From Oegoconia quadripuncta (Eukaryota > Arthropoda > Insecta > Lepidoptera > Autostichidae): 64,000 bases of DNA. Location: the NCBI GenBank assembly GCA_949316235.1, contig OX438744.1:35150778-35214777 (forward strand). The letters run 5' to 3'. Made by a program: the position numbers and the translations under genes. The notes beneath the pieces are model-generated. The model was not told the DNA's origin. It searched no databases and saw nothing but the letters and a program-made list of their open reading frames with translations. Positions 55,682-64,000 of the stretch are shown one piece after another. Positions within the stretch are counted from its first letter, which is position 1. Each line of letters opens with the position of its first letter.

Positions 55682-55932
55682 GGTTGGTGGTAGTGGTAGG
55701 GCATTTTAAATGTCCGCCTGGCTAGCTACCACCATCTTATCTAAATCTGCCGCCAAGCAGCAATGTTAATAGCATTGTCGTGTTCCGGTTGTCAGAGATA
55801 AGATAGCCAGTCCCCCAAATGTGTTGGGGTTTCCGGGTCAGTACGCTTCCATCTTCGACCTCATCTTCACTTAACATCAGGTGTGATTGAGGTCAAGTAC
55901 CAACCCTTTTGCATAAATAAAAAAAAAAAAAC
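55682..55932 (+). mobile_element. SINE-A, 5'-truncated
   Basis: From GTTGGTGGTAGTGGTAGGGC to CCTTTTGCATAAATAAAAAA. The body is close to the 43733 copy. GTGGTAG is duplicated at its start. Confidence 0.8.
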
Positions 55933-56004
55933 TCACAAAATATAGCTTTTAAAACAAAGCCGATTCCAGTCTTTTGCTAAGCTTCAACTAGCATTTGACG
56001 ACGA

Positions 56005-56115
56005 TGACGCCCGATTGGTGTAGTGGATAGTGACCCTGTCTGCGAAACCAACGATTGCCGGTTCGAATCCAGCGAAGGGTAAATTTTTGTGTTATGAATA
56101 CGACCATTTATTATA
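56005..56115 (+). mobile_element. SINE-C, 3'-truncated
   Basis: The head CCCGATTGGTGTAGTGG with GTTCGAATCCAGCG is present; the body stops after GAATACGACCATTTATTATA. Confidence 0.75.
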
Positions 56116-56273
56116 CTTATTTTTGTTATATTTATTATACGAATATACTAAGTATACCTGGCAAACTAATATAATTACGTCTTGTCGCAGACGCTTAATG
56201 TCGCGATTTCATAAACTGTCGCATTTTCATGCTGTTGCGCAGTTCTGTCATCGCAGTTAGGCTTAGGCCCGTA

Positions 56274-56350
56274 TTAATAAACCGTTCTCAAGATTGAGAT
56301 GATCTTAAGTTGACGCTTGAGAATATGTTGCATATTAAAACAGTATCAAA
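56274..56350. repeat. MITE-I, left half only
   Basis: TAGGCCCGTATTAATAAACC, then AAGTTGACGCTTGAGAATAT and TTGCATATTAAAACAG match, in reverse, the right half of the element at 45119-45266. It stops where the minisatellite begins. Confidence 0.7.
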
Positions 56351-57310
56351 AATTAGAGAAACTGACGAATTAGGGCACTGACTAGTAGAAGGCACTGATG
56401 AATTAGAGAAACGGACTAGTTGAAACTGACATATTAGGGAACTGACTAGTTGAAACTAGCGAATTAAGGAACTAACTAGTTGAAGACACTAACGAATTAG
56501 GGAAAGTGACTAATTGAAGATACGGACGAATTAGGGAAAGTGACTAGTTGAAGATACTGACGAGTTAGGGAACTGACTAGTTGAAGACACTGACGAATTA
56601 GAGAAACTGACGATTTAGGGAACTGACTAGTTGAAGGCACTGACGAAATAGGGAAAGTGACTAGTTGAGGATGCTGACGAATTAGAGAAACTGACGATTT
56701 AGGGAATGGACTAGTTGAAGGCACTGACGATTTAGGGAAAGTGACTAGTTGAAGACACTGACGAATTAGAGAAACTGACGATTTAGAGAAACTGACGATT
56801 TAGGGAACTGACTAGTTGAAGGCATTGACGAAATAGGGAAAGTGACTAGTTGAGGATGCTGACGAATTAGAGAAACTGACGATTTAGGGAACTGACTAGT
56901 TGAAGGCACTGACGATTTAGGGAAAGTGACTAGTTGAAGACACTGACGAATTAGAGAAACTGACGATTTAGAGAAACTGACGATTTAGGGAACTGACTAG
57001 TTGAAGGCATTGACGAATTTGGGAAACTGACTAGTTGAAGACACTGACGAATTAGAGAAACTGACGATTTAGGGAACTGACTGGTTGAAGGCACTGACGA
57101 TTTAGGGAACTGACTAGTTGAAGGCACTGACGAATTAGGGAAAGTGACTAGTTGAAGACACTGACGAATTAGAGAAACTGACTAGTTGAAGACTCCGACG
57201 AATTAGAGAAACTGACTAGTGAAAAGACACTGACGAGTTAAGGAACTGACTGACTGACTTAGTCGAAAAACTGAGAAAGGAAATGTCTAATTGAAGACAC
57301 TGACCTGCCC
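56350..57310. repeat. minisatellite, 17/34-bp unit, 185-bp higher order
   Basis: Two related 17-mers alternate: GACGAATTAGAGAAACT and GACTAGTTGAAGACACT, giving a 34-bp dimer, with 16-bp variants (GACGATTTAGGGAACT). A longer block starting at 56645 recurs at 56830, a 185-bp period, with only a few differences. Units decay after about 57260. Because 17 is not a multiple of three, the short frame on the minus strand is not a gene. Confidence 0.9.
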
Positions 57311-57764
57311 ACGAAAATTGACAATTCAGGAAATGTGACGAATGTGAGAAACTGACAGAGCAGGACCACCGCTGCCTTACCCAAAATCGTACACGTTTGT
57401 ATTGTGTTCTGTGTATGTGACGTTATATGCTTGCGTCATACAGTTTTCAACAAGACTGTGTTTGTAAACATACGAGTTGGCCGTTGCGTTATCTGGAAAC
57501 CTATTGCGAGATTACCGCGTAGGTTAAGTTTGCGTTAAGTAATAATGTGCTTATAACTTCTCTCACGTAGTGGATTTTTGACAGACGGGTGAGAATCGGG
57601 TGTGAATTGCGATAGCGTATGGGAAAGTGCTATGTCCAGCAGTGGATGATAACAGACTTACGATTATGATAATATGCCCAAAGGCAAGAGGGATATGTTA
57701 GCTATGTTATAGGTATGACTTATGGTCAAGGTGACGATAATAGGTAATCCATTGTTCCAACTAA
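57311..57764. other. no recognised gene
   Basis: AAGTGCTATGTCCAGCAGTG near 57626 resembles a LINE 3' end; otherwise nothing recognised. Confidence 0.3.
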
Positions 57765-57892
57765 TATTATAAAAGCGAAAGTCTGTCTCCGACCATATTA
57801 AAATTTGGCCGAGAGGACACGCTACTTTTCATTCTGAAAAAGTCCACACTAAAGTAAATCCACGCGGGCGAAGCCGCGGGAGGCAAGCTAGC
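57765..57892 (-). repeat. Repeat-G copy, both ends
   Basis: AATATTATAAAAGCGAAAGTC at the left and CACGCGGGCGAAGCCGCGGG at the right. A second right end (CACGCGGGCGAAGCC) is at 58085-58100. Confidence 0.55.
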
Positions 57893-58050
57893 TAAGACCA
57901 CGAAAAAGACAGATGTATTGTATGAGGGATGATAGGAACGAAAAGGGCGTGAATGATCAGGTAACGGCTGATAGAGTTTCGAAGTTTGCAGCGCCGACCA
58001 CAAATAAATTAGGATCAAGGCAAGAATACGATGATGAATTGACAAATGAA
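57893..58050 (+). pseudogene. RTE-like LINE C-terminal fragment
   Basis: CCACGAAAAAGACAGATG, AAAGGGCGTGAATGATCAGG, TAACGGCTGATAGAG and GCGCCGACC encode decayed R-P-R-K, K-G-V, T-A-D-R and A-P-T, the same order as 31740-31878. It ends in a GATGATGAAT tail. Confidence 0.65.
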
Positions 58051-58424
58051 ATGTGACAGATAAAAAGTTTACGATAAGTAATACCACGCGGGCGAAGCCA
58101 TAGGCGGAAACCTAGTAAAATGTTAAGCTGTTAAATAACTAGGTAGATACCGAATGTTTTTCTATTACGACATAAATAAAATGGTTATAAATAGAAACAC
58201 CGTGGCCAATCGAGTAATCGATTCTGAAAAACGGTCACGCGGAACTGCCTATATTCGCAGGTAGGTAGATATAGCTCGGTGTAGTTTGGGGTTGTAGCTA
58301 GGTAGGTAAAGATGCCGCGACTTCGATTCCCAGAGAGGGGTTAATACTAGTTTGGTTATGTAAAATAGGAGCAATCCTTCTCGTGGATGTCGTAAAATGT
58401 GACTAAGGGATCGTATTTTGTGAT

Positions 58425-58612
58425 ATATTATGCCAGTGATGAGCCGTTGTGTCATTAGGGCAGAGAAGTGTATCCTATGACACTCTGGCAACCAAGATTG
58501 CACTCAAAAACGGTCAAGTCGTTTAGGCTACAGCAGATGAAAATCTACATAGATACACCCCAGAAACTTAACCCTACATCCAGAGGCAGTCGGGTAAAAA
58601 TAGGCCACAAGA
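58425..58612 (+). repeat. Repeat-D copy
   Basis: GTCAAGTCGTTTAGGCTACA, GAAAATCTACATAGATACAC and GGCAGTCGGGTAAAAA in the family order. Confidence 0.65.
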
Positions 58613-59827
58613 GTAAAAATGTGAAGAGGCCGCTGATATTCCTAGTGATGCCTGAATTAATCTCCATTATTATCACATTTTATTCTAGTAAAAATACGAG
58701 AAACAAAAGCTCCATCAAGGAGGTCCAGTGGCAATCTTCTGACTCCATCTTCAGACCCTCGTTATGATGTGTAATGGAAAGTGCTCATGGCAACAAAAAA
58801 CACGAAATTTGACTATCTTGTCATTTGCCATCAGGGAATTTCAGTCCCTACATCCTGACTCTATCATCAGATCAGGTCGATGGTACCATTATAAATTTTG
58901 AAACGGAAAACTCACATAGGTACCTACGAACATTGCGAGCTATATAAGAGCTTATAAAAAGTTTGCTTTTTCGAGTACTTTGCTACCAATCAAGCAGCTC
59001 GTTCTTTTTCGCTTGTAACCACTACATTCAAATTAGGAATAGAATGTTCATGCCCGTATTTTCAATGGTTCGAATATTCAATTCGCTAAGTTTCAGATTC
59101 TGAACTAGTTTCCAATGAACAAAAACGCCATTTAGAATACAGTGGCACGATCGTCGTCTCGAAACCCTCACAAAATGTCTCTGAAATTCCGTGACTAATT
59201 TGCGTGATTCTTTATTTAGTGAATATTTACGTGATAAATTACCCAATTTCGTATGCAGGTCTCGTTTCGAACCGATCGAATCGGAAAATTGGAAACTAGG
59301 AAACTGTTCCAAATACAAAATTTCGAATCGAGTACGGCTGTGTTCCGTTGCGCACATTTCGAATGCGTGGCGCACGCCGGAAGCCACTAATGCGGTAACT
59401 AGCCGGCATCCGCGTCACACTCGCCTGCCAGTACCAAGCCACAGTGTACATTAACAAAGTGTATTAACTTCAAACATACTTCACACCACCATGCCTTCCT
59501 TATAAATGATCTGCCCCCGTAGCATGACATCGTTTGTCGCGCGCGACGTCGGAGTGAGAGTGGGATCGTTGTACTTATATTTCGTCCAAGAGAAGAAGAA
59601 ATATTATCTCGAGCGACATAAACTGTCATGATACTAGTGCTGGTACCTTTTCGGGCTGCCACCAATCGAACCAACTCGAAGATTATTATATCCGCAGTTA
59701 GTAGTAGCTCACTTATGAGAACGAGTAAGTAGATTTTTTTTTATGCACGACGGGTTCATGGGACTGCATGGCTATCTTAAATATACTCGTAATAATAGAT
59801 CAGTTAAACATATAAATTATACCTATA
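58613..59827. other. unrecognised stretch, locally GC-richer
   Basis: Open frames of 119 codons (minus, 59028-59387), 87 codons (plus, 59191-59454) and 91 codons (minus, 59399-59674) overlap each other. None has a domain I know. GACGTCGGAGTGAGAGTGGG near 59546 looks like part of a dispersed repeat. A SINE-A tail (TTTTTTTTTATGCACGACGG) on the minus strand lies at 59732-59752. Confidence 0.35.
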
Positions 59828-60052
59828 AACTAGTATTATAACTATAAATGCGAAAGTTTAGAGGTTTGTTTGTTTGTTGCTCAATCATGGCGTAACGGAT
59901 GAACGGATTTGGATGAAATTTGGTATATAGGTAGACCATACCCTGGATTAAAACATAGGATTTTTTATCCCGATAAAGTGAATAGTTCCCGCGGGATAAA
60001 TAAATTTCCGTGATAAAGCTAATCAATGCAGGCGAAGCTAATGTTTCCATTC
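59828..60052 (+). repeat. Repeat-G, most complete copy
   Basis: AGTATTATAACTATAAATGC, GCGAAAGTTTAGAGG, GGATGAACGGATTTGGATG, AAATTTGGTATATAGGTAG, ATCCCGATAAAGTGAATAG, TTCCCGCGGGATAAATAAAT and GCAGGCGAAGCTAATG. It has no coding capacity. It is the usual scattered lepidopteran sequence of this form, class unknown to me. Confidence 0.65.
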
Positions 60053-60519
60053 AATGTGTCATATATCGAGTAGGAACAGTATTTATAACAAACGATGGTA
60101 CCCGACTCCTTCAATGGTAGTGTAATTTTACATATCTTTCAATCGACTGTACTTCGACCTACCGATACTACCCGCTAAGCGCTTGATTCTAAAGCGTGGA
60201 ACACTTATGCTCTGGCTTTGTTCGTCTATCTATATCATACAATCTTGATTAAATGGGCATTTACTGAGCTGAAGTACCCACTCCATCTTGGCCACTTCGT
60301 GACTTTCGATTAATTGATTATTTAAAAAAAAATGTGATTGCGGTCATCGCCATCATGATGTGATTATTAGAAATGTACAGTCACGGACATTTATATAGGA
60401 TTTATAAGAAAAGTCCGTGGGACTCTTTATTAGTAACAAATAAATGTAGAGTGAATGAAGTCGGTTAAAAGTAACAAAAAGACATATTACTTAAAAATAA
60501 ATATTACCATAAAACGTAT

Positions 60520-60672
60520 CTTATCACACACCAGAGATCCAGACAAATCTATGGACATCATTAACTTCGAAATCGGTCAAGCCGTTTACGCAACAGGAGG
60601 TACCGTAGAAATCTACACACACCCTCGAAAAACATTACCCTCTACCCATGGAGGCAGTCGGGTAAAAAAAAA
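60520..60672 (+). repeat. Repeat-D copy
   Basis: AATCGGTCAAGCCGTTTACG, GTAGAAATCTACACACACCC and GAGGCAGTCGGGTAAAAAAA. Confidence 0.65.
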
Positions 60673-60828
60673 AGTTCTTTGTTATACACAACATAAAAAA
60701 TATACAGAGAAACAATTATCGCTTGTAGCGATCTCTTTCAGACAACCGTGGCAAAAGAGCTTCAAACATAGGTACATACTGCTACATAGTTTAAAGTAAA
60801 ACTATTATTGAAATATACTATGTAAATC

Positions 60829-61110
60829 AATAAATAAACAAATAAATATCCTTGGACATGCACACAATGCCATCTAGTTCCACTTTAAGCAACCATAGGC
60901 TTGTGTTGTAGATACCAGATGGTTGATATGATATACTACATAAATATATTTTTTTTTTGTAAAGAAATACTTATTATAAATGAAAACATCCATAACTCGG
61001 GTACACATGTCCATATTCATCATACAAACATATGCCTCTAGCGGGATTCGAACCCGCGACCTTTTGGTATAGTGGTCAGAGTTTCTAACCACTACACCAA
61101 ACAGGTCGTC
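60829..61110 (-). mobile_element. SINE-B, full length
   Basis: (AAAT)n tail at 60832-60848, GCCATCTAGTTCCACTTTAA, and a head with GCGGGATTCGAACCCGC and TAACCACTACACCAAACAG. Confidence 0.83.
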
Positions 61111-61159
61111 AATACTATATTATACTTAGTATGAATAATAATGTAGGTACTACACCTGT

Positions 61160-61310
61160 AATGTCCACCTTGCGAGTGGACGTCCTACGCTGCGCGGGCT
61201 TGTGCGTAGTCTTCACTCGAGAACTTGAACACCCCACCGGCCATCAGCATCAGTTCTTCGAGCAATGCCCTGCCCACTGCCCCTTCAACTTGCTAATTCG
61301 CTGACTAATC
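61160..61310 (-). pseudogene. LINE-E RT C-terminal fragment
   Basis: On the minus strand AAGTTGAAGGGGCAGTGGG, CAAGTTCTCGAGTGAAG, CCCGCGCAGCGTAGGACGTC and ACTCGCAAGGTGGACA follow the Q-W-A-G-H to R-S-V-x-R-P-x-T-R-W order seen at 6700-6830, with shifts. A plus-strand LINE end (CAGCAGTGGACGTCGTATGC) follows at 61346. Confidence 0.65.
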
Positions 61311-61451
61311 CAGTCACTACAATTCTATGTAGAGAGGCCTATTTCAGCAGTGGACGTCGTATGCTGATGACGCCTAGAGCATGTACTTAGATACCGGACA
61401 AAAATTTATGTACCCCTAACACCCACAATGCAATACTCTTTATTGCATAAA

Positions 61452-61551
61452 ATAAATGTTCATATTCATCACACAAACATTTACCCCTAGTTGGATTCGA
61501 AACCGCAACCCTTGTTTCCAAACGCAGGGTTACGTACACCAATCGGTCGTC
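61452..61551 (-). mobile_element. SINE-C head fragment
   Basis: ATAAATGTTCATATTCATC, TTTACCCCTAGTTGGATTCG and GTACACCAATCGGTCGTC: only the tRNA-like 100 bp remains. Confidence 0.7.
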
Positions 61552-62029
61552 AATCACGTCAAGATTAACTTTTAGCAGTTCAGGCTTTAAATGCGATATT
61601 TTGCATCACTAAATACAACATAACATCTTTAACGAGCTCATGACTACGTTTAACATGATGGGGAATTTCGACCGAAATGTTCACTAATTAAAGTTCTCGA
61701 CTGTACCACAGTTACACAAGCACAGTTACTGTCATATCCTGTGAACCTCACTCCATGTAACAGGGAGACACACATCCATTGTCGTGGCCCGTTTACGTTA
61801 ATTTATGGCCTCAAGTAGCTGTGAGGGTGCTAATCTACCGGAAGCTGAACGTGGTCGCAGACAGTCGGTTAGACAATAAATAATACAGTTAATTTTAGTT
61901 CTTTGTTGTGACAGACTTTAACTATGTCGTTTCGACCATTAAGGAATGGAATACACATTTCTTTTAGGTTGGACAAAACGGGAAACATTGTAGCGAATAA
62001 GTTTGTTCGTCTATAAATCCGGCAGACTA
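61552..62029. other. no recognised feature
   Basis: Intron DNA without recognised element. Confidence 0.3.
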
Positions 62030-62222
62030 TTTTGAATTTGGCGGGCGCCATCTTGAATTTTTTACCATGAATATGACACTCTGAGGATCAAGCCGAATCT
62101 AACGATGCCTTGCACTTGTAAATAGGTCAAACTGTTTAGGCTACAGGAGATAACATAGAAATCTACGTACATACATAGACCCGAGTGCATTATGCCCGCC
62201 TTTGGGCAGTCGGGGTAAAAAG
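62030..62222 (+). repeat. Repeat-D, near complete
   Basis: TTTGGCGGGCGCCATCTTG, ATCAAGCCGAATCTAACG, CAAACTGTTTAGGCTACAG, GAAATCTACGTACATAC and GGGCAGTCGGGGTAAAAAG. It is the best copy for defining this family. Confidence 0.7.
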
Positions 62223-63415
62223 TGATGTTGCGAAAAATTAAGACAGATAATATAAATTATATTAATTAGAATCTGATAATTTATCAAGTTACTTTTTCAA
62301 TAATTTGTAGGTCTAAAACATATCCGATTAAAACACATACAAGTTACTATTATCTATTTATTACGGACGTTAAATTAAATACGTATGATGCATTAAATGC
62401 CTGGATATATACGTGCAGTGCATTATATATCTATTTTGATCAAACGATAGTCGTACTTAGCCAGCTCATCCATTCAGCAATAACGCAGACCACGTTTGAT
62501 GGGATCTCTATACCATATTTGAATGGTATCCATTTGTGAAACCGACCGTATAGGTAATGGCGATTACGTTAATTGCCCTAAGCAAGTCAATAGAGAGAAA
62601 TAGAATCTCTAATAATATCGGTTTTCCTTGGAATTACGACTCAGGCTTACAACAAAAATCGATATGATTATGAACAGTATCAATTTAGAATGAAAGATGG
62701 AAATCGATTGCCATCGGGTCTAGGGAAGATCAAAGACAATGAGATATACTCACCCCCAACCCGCCATTATTTTGCGCGGCAATAATTTCCATGTGCTTTT
62801 TTTATTTAAATTTAGAACTAGATGATCCAGCACTCGGTGAGCAAGTATTGTTCTTAATTTGAATGTCTATCGACGAGTGCCTACTAGATTATTTCTTGAA
62901 AAAAAAAATGGTGTGTAGTACCTACATTGACTTATCTTACTGCGTGTGGACCGGGTCGTTCAATCAAAATGGCATCACTTCGTTGGTGTTAAAACGGAAT
63001 TTTGTAACCAATGGAAACTCAGTGATAGGAAGAAAATATACAAGTCTTATCATAGAAATTTTAAAGAAGCAGTAAACGTGAACCTAACAGTTTTTTTAGT
63101 AAATCTTTACGGTTGATCTAATTAATTAAATAGGTTATTGACATAGTGTTTTAATTATTATTATCAAAATATCTATAATGATTGTTAGCAAAACAAGAAT
63201 GTGTAATTATTGTAATTAGCATAATTTCAGTGACAACTTATTGTATAAATGTTACTAAAATATTAGTGTCGCTGATATTCCGTTTGATGACAATCGGTTA
63301 AGCAATTACGACGATATTTAGCTCTCAATACAGTTGGTTCGTATATTTGGTGATAAATAACGTAATCTTTCGTAGGTTTTTAAATTTTCAATTTATGTAT
63401 GTATTTTTACTTGTG
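62223..63415. other. intron sequence with a hairpin
   Basis: AATATCGGTTTTCCTTGG at 62613 and ACAACAAAAATCGATAT at 62649 repeat the hairpin of 52557-52611. GTCGTTCAATC occurs at 62957 and also at 52519, near that first hairpin, so both may be pieces of one unknown element. No gene is recognised. Confidence 0.4.
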
Positions 63416-63945
63416 GAGTCATATGAACGAAAAGGGAGTGAATGCAGAATTGCAGAACAACCACATCCCTCACGCTTAAATGCTCATCACACTTGACAAC
63501 ACGTTATAGTGATTCGTTCACGATTCGGTCAGTGAGACTGGTGGAACGCACTACCGCATGCAATCCGCGCAAGTCCATCGTTAGAACTTTTCAAGAAAAG
63601 AGTAAAAGTGCATTATTTGTCTTTATGATTTCTCCTCAGTATTATAGTAATTAGTTAATTATTTATCATAATATGAGTATTGATATAGATATATATACTT
63701 GTTTATACTTCCTACTATATATATTGGATAGGTTATGTGGTATATTTATTTATATATAATATAATATATATTTTTATAAAATAATTTTCAATTTTTGTGT
63801 ACACTATTTTCTGCCCAATCTAATAAACACTATGTATCTCTAAGGTTTCTTGGTAGAAAACTCTATCGGAGTTAAGCTCGCCTTTGTACATTTTATATAC
63901 AATGCATATTTCTGTAACAATTTTTTGTACAATAAAGATATTAAG
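63416..63945 (+). pseudogene. CR1/Jockey-like LINE C-terminus and 3' UTR
   Basis: A frame-broken reading gives FTIRSVRL then WNALPHAIRASPSLELFKKR and VKVHYLSL before a stop at about 63630. This is the L-W-N-A-L-P...F-K-K-R-V-K C-terminus. A long AT-rich 3' UTR ends with TTCTTGGTAGAAAACTC, AGCTCGCCTTTGTAC and ACAATAAAGATATTAAG (63930). It is the same tail group as 1919 and 32645. Confidence 0.72.
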
Positions 63946-63949
63946 ATTT

Positions 63950-64000
63950 AGAATGGTGAGTTATACCGGCTGATAGAGGAGACTGGAAGAAAAAGACGTA
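63950..64000 (+). pseudogene. RTE-like LINE fragment at window edge
   Basis: ACCGGCTGATAGAGGAGAC then TGGAAGAAAAAGACG reads T-A-D-R-G-D-W-K-K-K-T, the last block of the RTE-like C-terminus (compare 31826-31860). It continues past the window. Confidence 0.55.

Larger units (their letters stand above)
41008..64000 (+). other. CRMP: second intron of CRMP, running off the window
   Basis: Donor GTAAGTG at 41008. I looked for the next family blocks (V-P-G-G, M-P-G-G-I-D-x-x-T-H) and did not find them. If they are truly absent the intron exceeds 22.9 kb. All recognisable coding pieces inside it are retroelement fragments. Confidence 0.55.

Noticed and set aside
27242..56115. tRNA genes at the SINE-B and SINE-C heads (for example 29527, 33970, 54778)
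   Set aside because: A and B boxes are good, but the 5' and 3' acceptor strands do not pair, and each head is followed by the same SINE body, so they are tRNA-derived SINEs and not tRNA genes.
56497..56724. 75-codon minus-strand frame with repeated S-S-V-S-x-I-R-Q
   Set aside because: It is a reading of the 17-bp minisatellite, whose unit length is not a multiple of three; frame continuity is local and accidental.
56350..57310. CRISPR-like array
   Set aside because: Units are directly adjacent without unique spacers, and the sequence is animal nuclear DNA.
59028..59674. Three overlapping frames in GC-richer sequence, considered as a promoter-near exon or viral remnant
   Set aside because: No recognisable motif, no consistent splice signals and mutual overlap on opposite strands. 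Left as unrecognised.

Overview
This is animal, almost certainly lepidopteran (moth or butterfly), nuclear DNA. It is AT-rich, the few exons have consensus GT/AG introns, and the rest is a dense layer of tRNA-derived SINEs, non-LTR retrotransposon 3' ends, a mariner pseudogene, MITEs and one Ty3/gypsy element of the CsRn1/kabuki type. There are no bacterial-style operons. Most open frames are fragments of repeats.

One host gene is visible, on the + strand: the 5' part of a dihydropyrimidinase / collapsin response mediator protein gene (CRMP/DHP). Two alternative first coding exons, at 10114-10155 (ending KKVPIHLQ) and 39277-39324, both end in phase 0 at a GTAAG donor. They join the shared second exon at 40913-41007 (NRLLIKNGRVVNDDG...DVYIEDGII), which ends in phase 2. 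A third possible first exon at 30053-30055 would contribute only the initiator Met. No later exon was recognised before the window ends, so 41008-64000 reads as one long intron, 10156-40912 as another, and 1-9900 as upstream DNA.

The youngest insertion is the LTR retrotransposon at 20721-26125: two 579-bp LTRs that look identical by eye, a 4-bp CTGG target duplication, a tRNA-Trp primer site, a CHCC-type Gag motif, and protease, reverse transcriptase, RNase H, integrase and GPY domains. Gag is broken by a 17-nt insertion that makes a perfect 30-bp palindrome. A second frame break separates protease from RT. There is no env.

The repeats are named by letters used only here. SINE-A: head starts near CCGTGGCTCAATGTAAAC, tail TTGTGCATAAAAA. 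SINE-B: head TGGTGTAGTGGTTAG, tail over GGAACTAGATGGCGC. SINE-C: head TGGTGTAGTGGATAG, tail over AAGTGTCCGAAATATT. SINE-F: head GGTGGCTCAGTGG, tail ending in GATGATG. Repeat-D ends in GCAGTCGGGTAAAA. Repeat-G carries CCGCGGGCGAAGCC- or ATGCGAAAGTTT-type ends. Several non-LTR lineages (RTE-like, CR1/Jockey-like and one with a C-terminal zinc-knuckle region) survive as 5'-truncated 3' ends.

Other structures are a 43-bp perfect inverted repeat 68 bp upstream of the shared CRMP exon, a 17/34-bp minisatellite with a 185-bp higher-order period (56350-57310), SINE-A copies sharing an 87-bp 3' flank, and nested insertions (SINE in mariner, SINE-A in SINE-B). All family calls are from reading the sequence and memory; no database search was run.
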